From: Roseburia sp.
Lineage (GTDB): Bacteria > Bacillota_A > Clostridia > Lachnospirales > Lachnospiraceae
Length of the DNA stretch: 36,122 nt
Assembly: GCA_019411365.1 (NCBI GenBank)
Contig: DXQT01000023.1
Coordinates: forward strand, 1 to 36,122
Direction of reading: 5' to 3'
Made by a program: the position numbers and the translations under genes. This document shows, piece after piece, positions 27,320 to 35,422 of this stretch (within the stretch, counting starts at the first letter, position 1; every line of letters begins with the position of its first letter). Below the pieces are notes generated by a model. It saw only the letters and a program-made list of their open reading frames with translations. It had not been told where the DNA came from and made no database searches.

Positions 27320-27946
27320 ATGGAATATATTGAAATTTCAGCAAAAACAGTCGATGAAGCAATCACAGAAGCACTGGTAAAACTGGGGACAACCAGTGAC
27401 AGAATCGAATATGAGATCGTTGAAAAAGGAAATAACGGATTTCTCGGCATCGGAAGAAAAGATGCAGTTATCAAAGTACGCAAGAAATATTCTGTGAATG
27501 ATGATATCAAAGATTTCTTAAATAAAGTATTCGAAGCGATGGATTTAAAAGTTGAGATCGTTATGACTGCAGAGGAAAACAGCAATGTGATCAATGTTGA
27601 TTTAAAAGGTGATGACATGGGCGTTCTGATCGGAAAAAGAGGACAGACCTTAGATTCTCTCCAGTACCTGACCAATCTTGCTGTTAATAAAAATGCAGAG
27701 AGCTTTGTAAAAGTAAAAATCGATACCGAAGATTACCGCAAGAGAAGAAGAGAGACATTAGAGAATCTTGCAAAGAATATTGCATACAAGGTAAAGAGAA
27801 CAAAACGTCCGGTTTCTTTAGAGCCGATGAATCCTTATGAGAGAAGAGTGATTCATTCTACCTTGCAGAATGATAAGTTTGTGACAACACACAGCGAAGG
27901 AGACGAACCTTATCGTCATGTTGTTGTAACATTAAAGAGACAGTAA
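27320..27946 (+). CDS. khpB: Jag/KhpB RNA-binding protein (Jag-N, KH, R3H)
   Basis: 208 residues. A Jag-N domain (MEYIEISAKTVDEAITEAL and GFLGIGRKDAVIKV) is followed by a KH domain with the GxxG-type loop in GVLIGKRGQTLDSLQYLTN, and an R3H domain ending LQNDKFVTTHSEGDEPYRHVVV. KhpB binds RNA, often with KhpA, and affects cell-division and envelope gene expression. The ATG at 27,320 is preferred because MEYIE matches the family start and AGGGG lies about 8 nt upstream; a TTG at 27,314 would add two residues. It lies 24 nt after yidC and ends the unit at the terminator 27,981-28,022. Confidence 0.93.
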   Translation: MEYIEISAKTVDEAITEALVKLGTTSDRIEYEIVEKGNNGFLGIGRKDAVIKVRKKYSVNDDIKDFLNKVFEAMDLKVEIVMTAEENSNVINVDLKGDDMGVLIGKRGQTLDSLQYLTNLAVNKNAESFVKVKIDTEDYRKRRRETLENLAKNIAYKVKRTKRPVSLEPMNPYERRVIHSTLQNDKFVTTHSEGDEPYRHVVVTLKRQ

Positions 27947-27980
27947 ACAGGTTTTCATCCGTGTGTGATGAATGACACAG

Positions 27981-28022
27981 AAAAATTCGTGGCGGATAAA
28001 GAAAACGTCCACGAATTTTTTT
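27981..28022 (+). terminator. Terminator after khpB
   Basis: The stem AAAAATTCGTGG / CCACGAATTTTT, followed by further Ts, starts 35 nt after the khpB stop. mnmE begins only 20 nt beyond, so it must rely on read-through or on a promoter overlapping this hairpin. Confidence 0.9.
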
Positions 28023-28042
28023 GTATATGGAAATGAGGTATT

Positions 28043-29416
28043 ATGCGAACAGATACGATTGCTGCGATTGCAACAGCTATGTCAAGTTCAGGAATTGGTA
28101 TAATAAGAATCAGTGGAGATGAGGCAGTCGGGATTGTCGACCGTATTTTTTCAATGAAAAACGGAAAAAAATTATCTGATATGCCGACACATACGATTCA
28201 TTATGGTCATATCAAAGATGGGGATGAAGTGATCGATGAAGTTATGGTTGTACTGATGCGGGCACCAAAAAGTTACACCAAAGAGGATACCGTGGAAATT
28301 GACTGTCACGGTGGTGTGTATGTCATGAAACGGGTGCTTGAGACAGTAATCAAATATGGTGCGCGTCCGGCAGAGCCGGGAGAGTTTACAAAACGGGCAT
28401 TTTTAAATGGACGGATCGATCTTGCACAGGCAGAGTCTGTCATAGATATTATTCATGCGAAAAATGAATTTGCATTAAAGAGTTCAGAACAACAGCTTTC
28501 CGGTTCACTTTCGGCTGCAGTAAGGAAAGTCCGTGAAAAATTGCTGCATGAGATCGCATTTATTGAGTCTGCATTAGATGACCCGGAGCACATCAGTTTA
28601 GATGGATATCCGGAAACACTTCATGGAATTGTGGAAGAAGCGCAGAAAGAGATTCAAAAGCTTCTTGCAAACAGTGACAATGGAAAAATTTTAAAAGAGG
28701 GTATTTCTACCGTCATTATTGGAAAACCGAATGCCGGAAAATCATCTCTTTTAAATACGCTCGTGGGAGAGGAGCGTGCTATCGTTACAGATATTGCTGG
28801 TACCACGAGGGATGTACTGGAAGAACAGATCAACTTAAATGGAATCATTTTAAATGTGATCGATACAGCGGGAATCCGTGAGACGGACGATGTTGTGGAA
28901 AAGATCGGCGTGGATCGTGCAAAAAAATATTTAAATGAGGCAGATCTGGCAATTTATGTTGTGGATACATCGACACAGTTGGATGAAAATGATTTTGAAA
29001 TCATGGAACTCTTAAAGGACAGAAAAGCGATTGTTCTTTTGAATAAGTCAGATCTTACACCGGTTACCGACAGCGAATCGATCAGGAAACATCTGGATAA
29101 AAAAATGATTGCAATCTCTGCCAAAGAACAGACTGGCATTGAGGAACTTGAGGAGACAATCCGTGAGATGTTTTTCACTGGAGAGGTTACATTTAATGAT
29201 GAGGTGTATATCACAAACATTCGCCATAAAACCGCTTTACAGGAAGCACGGAATAGTTTAAATTTAGTGGTGCAGAGTATCTTAGACGGAATGCCGGAAG
29301 ATTTTTATTCCATTGATCTGATGAATGCGTATGAAGAACTGGGAAGTATCGTTGGTGAGGCAGTCGAAGATGATCTGGTGAATGAGATATTTAGTAAATT
29401 CTGTATGGGCAAATAG
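28043..29416 (+). CDS. mnmE: tRNA uridine-5-carboxymethylaminomethyl modification GTPase
   Basis: A 457-residue GTPase that with MnmG makes the wobble-uridine (c)mnm5U34 modification of tRNAs. The N-terminal formyl-THF-binding domain (about 1-118) has GRIDLAQAESVIDIIHAKN at its end. The inserted G domain has GKPNAGKSS (about 227), DIAGTTRD, DTAGIRETD and NKSDL. The C-terminus FCMGK keeps the catalytic Cys in the C-x-G-K motif. The ATG at 28,043 has GAGG upstream. It precedes mnmG by 143 nt of structured spacer. Confidence 0.97.
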   Translation: MRTDTIAAIATAMSSSGIGIIRISGDEAVGIVDRIFSMKNGKKLSDMPTHTIHYGHIKDGDEVIDEVMVVLMRAPKSYTKEDTVEIDCHGGVYVMKRVLETVIKYGARPAEPGEFTKRAFLNGRIDLAQAESVIDIIHAKNEFALKSSEQQLSGSLSAAVRKVREKLLHEIAFIESALDDPEHISLDGYPETLHGIVEEAQKEIQKLLANSDNGKILKEGISTVIIGKPNAGKSSLLNTLVGEERAIVTDIAGTTRDVLEEQINLNGIILNVIDTAGIRETDDVVEKIGVDRAKKYLNEADLAIYVVDTSTQLDENDFEIMELLKDRKAIVLLNKSDLTPVTDSESIRKHLDKKMIAISAKEQTGIEELEETIREMFFTGEVTFNDEVYITNIRHKTALQEARNSLNLVVQSILDGMPEDFYSIDLMNAYEELGSIVGEAVEDDLVNEIFSKFCMGK

Positions 29417-29440
29417 TTGTCGCCATTGGACGACAACTAT
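29413..29440 (+). repeat. Hairpin overlapping the mnmE stop codon
   Basis: The arms ATAGTTGTCG and CGACAACTAT pair perfectly over 10 bp with an 8-nt loop, and the first arm includes the mnmE TAG stop. No T-run follows. It is the first of the structures in the mnmE-mnmG spacer. Confidence 0.6.
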
Positions 29441-29514
29441 TGGAAGAATGCAAAAGCGGCATTCTTCTGGCGTGTTGGCAAGAACTGTAAGAGAGGTAAA
29501 GCAGCATTCTTCCA
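29441..29514 (+). promoter_or_regulatory. Alternating-pairing element between mnmE and mnmG
   Basis: TGGAAGAATGC (29,441-29,451) can pair with GCATTCTTC at 29,459-29,467 (9 bp) or with GCATTCTTCCA at 29,504-29,514 (11 bp), so only one hairpin can form at a time. This is the arrangement of a conformational RNA switch or of a repeat expansion. No T-run is present after either. Confidence 0.4.
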
Positions 29515-29559
29515 GTGTGCTGGATTTGATTTAAGATAATTTAGAAAGAAGGATAAAAG

Positions 29560-31533
29560 ATGCCTGCGATTGAAGAAAATTATGATGTGGTAGTTGTGGG
29601 TGCTGGGCATGCAGGATGTGAGGCGGCACTGGCATGTGCAAGGCTTGGACTGGAAACAATTATTTTTACGGTCAGCGTGGACAGTATTGCGATGATGCCT
29701 TGTAATCCGAATATTGGAGGAAGTTCAAAAGGCCATCTTGTAAGAGAAATCGATGCACTCGGCGGACAGATGGGTATCAACATTGACAAGACGTTTATAC
29801 AGTCGAAGATGTTAAATAAGTCCAAAGGGCCGGCGGTACATTCTCTGCGTGCACAGGCAGATAAAGTGAATTACAGCATGGAAATGCGGAAAACGCTTCA
29901 GGACACAGAGCATCTTACAATCCGGCAGGCGGAAGTGGCGGAGATCATTACAGTTCCGGCAAATTCTGCTGATGGAGAAACAGCTGCTGTAGAAAAAAAA
30001 GATGGACAGATGGTTGAGATTAATGGTGAGCTTCAGAAAATTACCGGGGTAAAGACTGTTTCCGGTGGAGTTTATCATTGTAAGGCAGTTGTGCTCTGTA
30101 CGGGAACTTATTTGAGAGCGCGTTGTCTGACCGGAGAGATGATTACTTATACCGGACCGAATGGTCTGATGGCAGCAAATCATCTCACGGATTCCTTGAA
30201 AGCACATGGAATCGAGATGTTCCGTTTTAAGACGGGAACACCTGCGAGAGTGGATAAGCGTTCTCTGGATTTTTCAAAAATGCAGGAGCAAAAAGGGGAT
30301 GAGAGGGTAGTTCCGTTTTCTTTTACGACAAATCCGGAGGATGTGCAGATTGATCAGGTTTCCTGCTGGCTGACGTATACGAATCCAAAGACGCATGAGA
30401 TCATCCGTGCAAATCTGGATCGTTCCCCGATTTATGCTGGAATTATTGAGGGAACCGGTCCGCGTTACTGCCCGTCGATTGAGGATAAAGTGGTAAAATT
30501 TGCAGACAAAGACCGTCATCAGATTTTTATTGAGCCGGAAGGAATCAATACCAATGAGATGTATGTCGGTGGTATGTCATCTTCTCTGCCGGAGGATGTG
30601 CAGCATGAGATGTACCGTACATTGCCTGGAATGGAGCATGTAAAAATTGTGCGAAATGCATATGCAATTGAGTATGACTGCATTAACCCAGACCAGCTTT
30701 ATGCATCATTGGAATTTAAAAAGATTAAAGGACTTTTTTCCGGTGGACAGTTTAACGGAAGCAGCGGCTATGAGGAAGCAGCATGCCAGGGACTGATTGC
30801 AGGTATCAATGCGGCTAGGAGCATTTTAGGAAAAGAACCACTGGTTTTAGACCGCTCGGAGGCTTATATTGGAGTGCTGATTGATGATCTTGTGACCAAA
30901 GAAAATCATGAGCCATACCGGATGATGACTTCGCGTGCGGAGTATCGTCTGCTGTTGAGACAGGATAATGCAGATCTGCGCCTGACGAAAAAAGGTTATG
31001 AAATTGGCCTGATTTCAAAAGAGCGTTATGACTGGGTATGTAAAAAGGAAGAACTGATTGCACAGGAAATCGAGCGAGTGGCGAAAGTAAAGATCGGCGC
31101 AAATAAAAAAGTACAGGAATTACTGGAAAGTTACGATAGTATTCCTCTGAACACTGGAACATTTTTAACAGAACTGATCCGCAGACCGGAACTGGATTAT
31201 GATAAACTTGCACCGATTGATCCGGAGCGACCGGATCTTCCGGCAGAAGTTGCCGAGCAGGTAAACATCAGCATCAAATATGATGGCTACATTAAGCGTC
31301 AGATGAAACAGGTCGAGAGCTTTAAAAAACTGGAAAAGAAAAAGATTCCGGAAAACTTTAACTATGATGATGTACCGAGTCTGCGTATTGAGGCACGTCA
31401 GAAATTAAAGACCTATTCACCGACTTCCATCGGACAGGCATCCCGTATTTCGGGAGTATCACCGGCGGATGTGTCAGTGTTACTTGTGTATATGGAGCAG
31501 ATGAAATATCATGAGAAAGAGTCTGCAGAATGA
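29560..31533 (+). CDS. mnmG: tRNA uridine-5-carboxymethylaminomethyl synthesis enzyme MnmG
   Basis: A 657-residue FAD-dependent partner of MnmE in tRNA wobble modification. The FAD-binding [12 protein letters not shown] is at 14-25, followed by [43 protein letters not shown] and [14 protein letters not shown] are characteristic of the C-terminal part. The length slightly exceeds the usual ~630 residues because of an insertion of about 25 residues around 131-160 ([20 protein letters not shown]). The ATG at 29,560 has GAAGGA upstream. It is followed by rsmG after about 100 nt. Confidence 0.97.
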   Translation: MPAIEENYDVVVVGAGHAGCEAALACARLGLETIIFTVSVDSIAMMPCNPNIGGSSKGHLVREIDALGGQMGINIDKTFIQSKMLNKSKGPAVHSLRAQADKVNYSMEMRKTLQDTEHLTIRQAEVAEIITVPANSADGETAAVEKKDGQMVEINGELQKITGVKTVSGGVYHCKAVVLCTGTYLRARCLTGEMITYTGPNGLMAANHLTDSLKAHGIEMFRFKTGTPARVDKRSLDFSKMQEQKGDERVVPFSFTTNPEDVQIDQVSCWLTYTNPKTHEIIRANLDRSPIYAGIIEGTGPRYCPSIEDKVVKFADKDRHQIFIEPEGINTNEMYVGGMSSSLPEDVQHEMYRTLPGMEHVKIVRNAYAIEYDCINPDQLYASLEFKKIKGLFSGGQFNGSSGYEEAACQGLIAGINAARSILGKEPLVLDRSEAYIGVLIDDLVTKENHEPYRMMTSRAEYRLLLRQDNADLRLTKKGYEIGLISKERYDWVCKKEELIAQEIERVAKVKIGANKKVQELLESYDSIPLNTGTFLTELIRRPELDYDKLAPIDPERPDLPAEVAEQVNISIKYDGYIKRQMKQVESFKKLEKKKIPENFNYDDVPSLRIEARQKLKTYSPTSIGQASRISGVSPADVSVLLVYMEQMKYHEKESAE

Positions 31534-31639
31534 TAGAAAGACGAAACATATCTGTAACGGCAATGGTATTTTATAAAAGAAAAAAGTATATCGAGATATG
31601 AGTGTTGGATATGTATACTAAGAGAGAATGGAGATCAGA

Positions 31640-32356
31640 ATGAGTTATAATCTGGAACAGTTTAAAGATGGATTAAAAGAACTTCAGATCGAGTTGAACG
31701 AGAAACAGATCAGTCAGTTCCTTAAGTACTATGAACTTCTGGTAGAAACGAATAAGGTAATGAATCTGACCGCCATCACGGAATTTGATGAGGTGGTAGA
31801 AAAACATTTTTTAGACAGTCTTTCTTTGTGCCGTGTATATGATCTAAAAATTGATGCTAAAATTTTAGATCTTGGAACCGGGGCAGGATTTCCGGGAATC
31901 CCACTTAAGATTGCATTTCCAAATTTAGAGTTAGTGCTTGCCGATTCCTTAAACAAAAGGATTAAGTTTTTAAACCAGGTGATTGATGAACTGGAACTGA
32001 AAGATATTACTGCCGTTCATGCAAGAGCAGAAGAACTGGGAAGAAATAAAGATTACAGAGAACAGTTTGATGTATGCGTTTCCCGCGCGGTTGCAAATCT
32101 TTCTTCACTCAGTGAATACTGCATCCCATTTGTGAAGGTTGGAGGAAAATTTATTTCCTATAAGTCCGGCAGTATTGAGGAAGAAGTAGCAGAGGCAAAA
32201 AAAGCTGTTTTCGTTCTGGGTGGAAAAGTGACGGATGTGTATAAATTTGATCTGTATGAGCAGAAACGATCTTTTGTTGTGATCGATAAGGAAAAACATA
32301 CACCGAAAGCATATCCGAGGAAAGCCGGCACTCCGACAAAGGAGCCGTTACACTAA
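31640..32356 (+). CDS. rsmG: 16S rRNA (guanine-N7)-methyltransferase RsmG
   Basis: A 238-residue SAM-dependent enzyme that methylates G527 (E. coli numbering) of 16S rRNA; its loss can give low-level streptomycin resistance. The SAM-binding motif ILDLGTGAGFPGIPLKIAFP has GTGAGFPG at about 79-86. The ATG at 31,640 is chosen because GGAG lies just upstream; an in-frame ATG at 31,628 would add four residues. The usual parA/parB genes do not follow. A repeat array and a terminator do instead. Confidence 0.96.
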   Translation: MSYNLEQFKDGLKELQIELNEKQISQFLKYYELLVETNKVMNLTAITEFDEVVEKHFLDSLSLCRVYDLKIDAKILDLGTGAGFPGIPLKIAFPNLELVLADSLNKRIKFLNQVIDELELKDITAVHARAEELGRNKDYREQFDVCVSRAVANLSSLSEYCIPFVKVGGKFISYKSGSIEEEVAEAKKAVFVLGGKVTDVYKFDLYEQKRSFVVIDKEKHTPKAYPRKAGTPTKEPLH

Positions 32357-32377
32357 AATAATAAGGGTAAAAGAAAG

Positions 32378-32466
32378 ACATTTTGTAAAAAAATAAAGTG
32401 TCATAAATAGAAAAACATTTTGTAAGAAAATAAAGTGTCATAAATAGAAAAACACTTTGCGTGAAA
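32378..32466. repeat. Tandem 37-bp repeat downstream of rsmG
   Basis: Two full 37-nt units (32,378-32,414 and 32,415-32,451), differing at one base, plus a partial third. Each contains ACATTTTGTAA then AAATAAAGTGTCATAAATAG, an imperfect palindrome (GACATTT/AAAGTGTC). It is non-coding and lies between rsmG and its terminator. Confidence 0.8.
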
Positions 32467-32483
32467 GCATCGTGTTATTGATC

Positions 32484-32522
32484 AAAAAAGTGACTGTGAA
32501 AAATTCCGACAGTCACTTTTTT
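32484..32522 (+). terminator. Bidirectional terminator between rsmG and the alpha/beta hydrolase
   Basis: The stem AAAAAAGTGACTGT / ACAGTCACTTTTTT is perfect over 14 bp with an 11-nt loop and T-runs at both ends. It separates convergent genes and can serve both. Confidence 0.92.
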
Positions 32523-32535
32523 GTATATTCATGTA

Positions 32536-33507
32536 TTATTTTTCTTCACGTTCGAAAAGCATACGAATCACTTCTGCCAATTTATCCGGTGCCTCTAACT
32601 GAGGAAGATGTTTTACATTGGAAATATAGGCAGTTTCAATCATGGAACTTTGCTTTGCATAGCTTGTTACGATCTGAACGGAATCCGGATTACTTCTGCT
32701 TTCCACAACATAGAAAGGGATGGAAAGTTTCTTGAGTGCATGTAAAATACAGTTATCCATGTACTGGCCTTCAATGCTTGCCATTAAATATTTTCCGTGG
32801 CTGCCATTCATGTGGGAAGCTTCGTAGTAAGCATCTAACATTTTAGAAGAGGCAAGCTGCGGTTTGTTAAAATATTCTGTATAAAATAATTTCTGGATAT
32901 TTTTTTCATGTGTTTTTACATTGTAAATAAATGTTCCAAGAATAGGAACTTCCAGTAATGCCTTCTTTAAAGTAGAAGAGTTACTCGGTGTGCGGTTGAA
33001 TTTTTCCGGCATTGGCGGATTGATCGCAATGATCTTATGGAACAGATGATTATTCATGTTTTCTGCCAACGTTACAAAGGAAATAGAAGAACCGGTTGCA
33101 ATTACAGTCGGGGCATCTTTGATAACTTCTTTTACAAAATCTGTAATAAGCTGAACATATAAATAGTTGGTGTAGGTCAGATAAGGTTTCTCGGAACGTC
33201 CACAGCCTAAGAGGTCGATCGTATATACCGTATGCTGTTTTTCAAGTTTCTTTGCATAACGGCACCACTCATAAGAAGAACTGAGTGGACTAAGATCATG
33301 TATTAATAAAACAGGTGTCCCGGAACCACGTCTTGTGTAATATACTTTGCCATTCTTCCAATCAAAAAAATTACCATTTTCCGTCTTTAATATATTTTTC
33401 ATTGAAGCTGTAAAATCAATGAAACGATTTACTAAATGGATGGTTCCGGCGGCAAATGCAGTTAACAGAAAAAAGTGTCTGATGTTTTTTTTCATACTTT
33501 TATTCAT
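32536..33507 (-). CDS. Membrane-anchored alpha/beta hydrolase
   Basis: A 323-residue protein with a basic, hydrophobic N-terminus (NIRHFFLLTAFAAGTIHLVNR) that looks like an uncleaved signal anchor. The alpha/beta hydrolase core follows: RRGSGTPVLLIHDL, VYTIDLLGCGRSEKP, the nucleophile elbow IATGSSISFVTL (Ser centre), and a late VKHLPQLEAP with the putative catalytic His. The oxyanion motif HG is changed to HD. The ATG at 33,507 is preferred (GGAGG 5 nt upstream) over two earlier in-frame ATGs. It is the only gene on the right arm opposing replication, with its own promoter at 33,554-33,582. Substrate unknown. Confidence 0.82.
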   Translation of the reverse strand: MNKSMKKNIRHFFLLTAFAAGTIHLVNRFIDFTASMKNILKTENGNFFDWKNGKVYYTRRGSGTPVLLIHDLSPLSSSYEWCRYAKKLEKQHTVYTIDLLGCGRSEKPYLTYTNYLYVQLITDFVKEVIKDAPTVIATGSSISFVTLAENMNNHLFHKIIAINPPMPEKFNRTPSNSSTLKKALLEVPILGTFIYNVKTHEKNIQKLFYTEYFNKPQLASSKMLDAYYEASHMNGSHGKYLMASIEGQYMDNCILHALKKLSIPFYVVESRSNPDSVQIVTSYAKQSSMIETAYISNVKHLPQLEAPDKLAEVIRMLFEREEK

Positions 33508-33553
33508 AAATGCCTCCATATCTGCCAAATAACAGGCGTTTTTTTATAATAAT

Positions 33554-33582
33554 ATTATAGCCGCTTTTGTCTTCTTATACAA
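33554..33582 (-). promoter_or_regulatory. Promoter of the alpha/beta hydrolase gene
   Basis: On the minus strand this is TTGTAT, a 17-nt spacer and a perfect TATAAT, about 47 nt before the start codon. It shares a 174-nt divergent region with the two-component genes; on the plus strand only a weak candidate (TTTTCA, 17 nt, TAAAAT) was seen. Confidence 0.65.
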
Positions 33583-33681
33583 ATAAATTTTATATTTTAT
33601 CTTTTCAATAATGTAAATTTAGTATAAAATAAAAATGGTCTATTATTTATGTAATATAAAACATATGTTCGAAGGAAGTAT

Positions 33682-34686
33682 ATGATAAGTGAGTATTTAA
33701 AAAAATTTCAGTCGGAGCTGATGTCGAATAAAGAAGAGATTCATAAGTCAGTCGAGGCACTGGAATTGCAGATTAAGGAAAATAAAGCATTTATAAAGCT
33801 TTTAAAAGAGGAAAATGATTCAAATTATGAATCATTTAGTCCAAGGGATGTTAATCCGAAGGGCAGAGAACAGATCCAGCATTTAGAAGATCAGCAGAAG
33901 CTTTTACAGGAACAGTTAGATACCAGAAAAAAAGAATATGTATCCTGCATTGCAAAGTTGGACGAATTAAATGAGGCAATCGCTGAATTAGAACAGAAGA
34001 TAAATGATAGTGATTCAGATATCAGTGATGATATATTGCGTCTCAAGTTATTGGAGACGCAGGAAAATGAGAGGCAGCGTATATCAAGGGAATTGCATGA
34101 TTCAACCGTGCAGAATCTGACGAGTCTGGTTCATAAAACTGAATTATGCAGTAAGTTGATTGATATGGATAAAGTCCGGTGTAAACTGGAATTAAATATC
34201 ATGTCTAAGACGCTGCGGGACATTATCAATGATACACGGAACATGATTTATAATTTGCGACCAATGTCATTTGATGATATTGGCCTGGAAGTTACCATTG
34301 AACGTGCATTAGAGAAGTTAGAGAGCAGTGAAACAAAAAAGATAAATTTTTCTGTAGTCGGTGAGTCATATAAAATTAATCCTGTTATTGGAATTACATT
34401 GTTAAGGATTATACAGGAGGCATGCAGCAACGCAATCCGCCATGCAGATTGTTCCATAATAAAAGTTGTATTAAATTATCAACCGGGAACAATCATACTT
34501 TCTATTGAGGATGATGGAAAGGGATTTGCATATGAAGAAACGGAGTGTAGTTGTAAAGCCGATAATTCAGGATTTGGTTTATCTATGATGAAAGAAAGGG
34601 TATACCTTTTATCTGGAAAAATAGACATTCATTCGAAAATAAATGTGGGGACGAAAATCCAGGTTGAAGTTCCGATTGTCGAATAG
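33682..34686 (+). CDS. Soluble sensor histidine kinase, DegS/NarX class
   Basis: A 334-residue kinase with no membrane segment. An N-terminal coiled-coil-rich region at 1-110 would be the cytosolic sensor, as in DegS. The dimerisation/phosphoacceptor domain (HisKA_3 type) has His139 in SRELHDSTVQNL, followed by the NLRPMSFDDIGLE block typical of the class. The HATPase domain has the N box with Asn250 in QEACSNAIRHA, EDDGKGF (276-282) and SGFGLSMMKERV. The ATG at 33,682 has GAAGGA upstream. The partner regulator starts 15 nt later. The signal is unknown; motility or exoenzyme control would fit relatives but is not shown. Confidence 0.9.
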   Translation: MISEYLKKFQSELMSNKEEIHKSVEALELQIKENKAFIKLLKEENDSNYESFSPRDVNPKGREQIQHLEDQQKLLQEQLDTRKKEYVSCIAKLDELNEAIAELEQKINDSDSDISDDILRLKLLETQENERQRISRELHDSTVQNLTSLVHKTELCSKLIDMDKVRCKLELNIMSKTLRDIINDTRNMIYNLRPMSFDDIGLEVTIERALEKLESSETKKINFSVVGESYKINPVIGITLLRIIQEACSNAIRHADCSIIKVVLNYQPGTIILSIEDDGKGFAYEETECSCKADNSGFGLSMMKERVYLLSGKIDIHSKINVGTKIQVEVPIVE

Positions 34687-34701
34687 GGAGGTACATAAAA
34701 G

Positions 34702-35343
34702 ATGGCAGTAAAAGTTATGATAGCAGATGATCATTCAATGATTCGTGAAGGTTTAAAACAATTATTGGAGTTAGAAGGTGATTTTGAAGTTATTGCTGAA
34801 GCATGTGACGGAGTAGACTGTCTTGAAAAATTAAAAACAGTTGTACCAGATATTTTATTACTGGATATTAATATGCCAAATATGAATGGACTGGAAGTCC
34901 TTCAGAAAATGAAAGATATGAAAATGAAAGTCAAGGTGTTGGTATTAACGGTACACAATGAAGTAGAGTATCTTTTAAAGGCTGTTGATATTGGAGTAAA
35001 TGGATATTTGTTAAAAGATTCTGAGTCTGCAGAATTGAAAAAAGCAATTTTAGCAGTTGTAAATGGAGAAGATTATATTCAGCCAAGTTTAATACCAGTT
35101 TTAAACTCCAAGATGCTTGACCGGGATAGTGATAGCAGTAAGATTGAAAGCCTTACCAGAAGAGAACTGGAAGTTTTAAAGATGCTTTCTTATGGAACTT
35201 ATAATAAAGAAATTGCAGAGCATTTGAATATCAGCGAACGTACTGTGAAGAATCATGTTTCTAATATCTTTAAAAAAATCGGAGTAACAGATCGTACACA
35301 GGCAGCAGTATTTGCGATTCGCAATAACCTGATTACCATCTAA
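34702..35343 (+). CDS. Response regulator, DegU/NarL class (receiver + LuxR HTH)
   Basis: A 213-residue regulator. The receiver domain has acidic pair Asp9/Asp10, phosphorylated Asp55 in ILLLDINMP, Thr83 and Lys105. The LuxR-type helix-turn-helix at about 148-210 reads LTRRELEVLKMLSYGTYNKEIA and continues with LNISERTVKNHVSNIFKKIGV, a complete domain. GGGAGG lies about 10 nt before the ATG, 15 nt after the kinase, so the two form one unit. Transcription ends in the parS-containing palindrome at 35,375-35,422. Target genes unknown. Confidence 0.93.
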   Translation: MAVKVMIADDHSMIREGLKQLLELEGDFEVIAEACDGVDCLEKLKTVVPDILLLDINMPNMNGLEVLQKMKDMKMKVKVLVLTVHNEVEYLLKAVDIGVNGYLLKDSESAELKKAILAVVNGEDYIQPSLIPVLNSKMLDRDSDSSKIESLTRRELEVLKMLSYGTYNKEIAEHLNISERTVKNHVSNIFKKIGVTDRTQAAVFAIRNNLITI

Positions 35344-35374
35344 GAAATTGATTATAAATTAACGTAATGATTTG

Positions 35375-35422
35375 AAGTGTCGTTACAATGTTTCACGTGA
35401 AACATTGTAACGACACTTTTTT
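35375..35422 (+). terminator. Terminator after the response regulator, 44-nt perfect palindrome
   Basis: The two 22-nt arms (35,375-35,396 and 35,397-35,418) are exact inverse copies with no spacer, and TTTT follows. It begins 31 nt past the stop codon. As RNA it gives a very stable hairpin with a tight loop, a strong intrinsic terminator. Its centre is the parS sequence at 35,389-35,404. Confidence 0.9.
35389..35404. promoter_or_regulatory. parS site (ParB/Spo0J-binding centromere)
   Basis: The 16 bp TGTTTCACGTGAAACA match the bacterial parS consensus TGTTNCACGTGAAACA exactly. ParB dimers bind such sites near the origin, spread, and recruit SMC and ParA for chromosome segregation. It lies about 10.6 kb from the DnaA-box cluster, in the usual origin-proximal zone. 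It is the centre of the terminator palindrome, so the same bases would work as DNA and as RNA. Function is inferred from the exact match and position; no second site was noticed in the window. Confidence 0.85.

Noticed and set aside
27094..27675. 193-codon minus-strand frame opposite yidC and khpB
   Set aside because: It is antisense to two conserved genes; its hydrophobic Ser/Phe composition mirrors the Lys/Glu-rich coding strand.
32378..32466. Possible CRISPR array
   Set aside because: The units are directly tandem with no spacers, and only two are complete.
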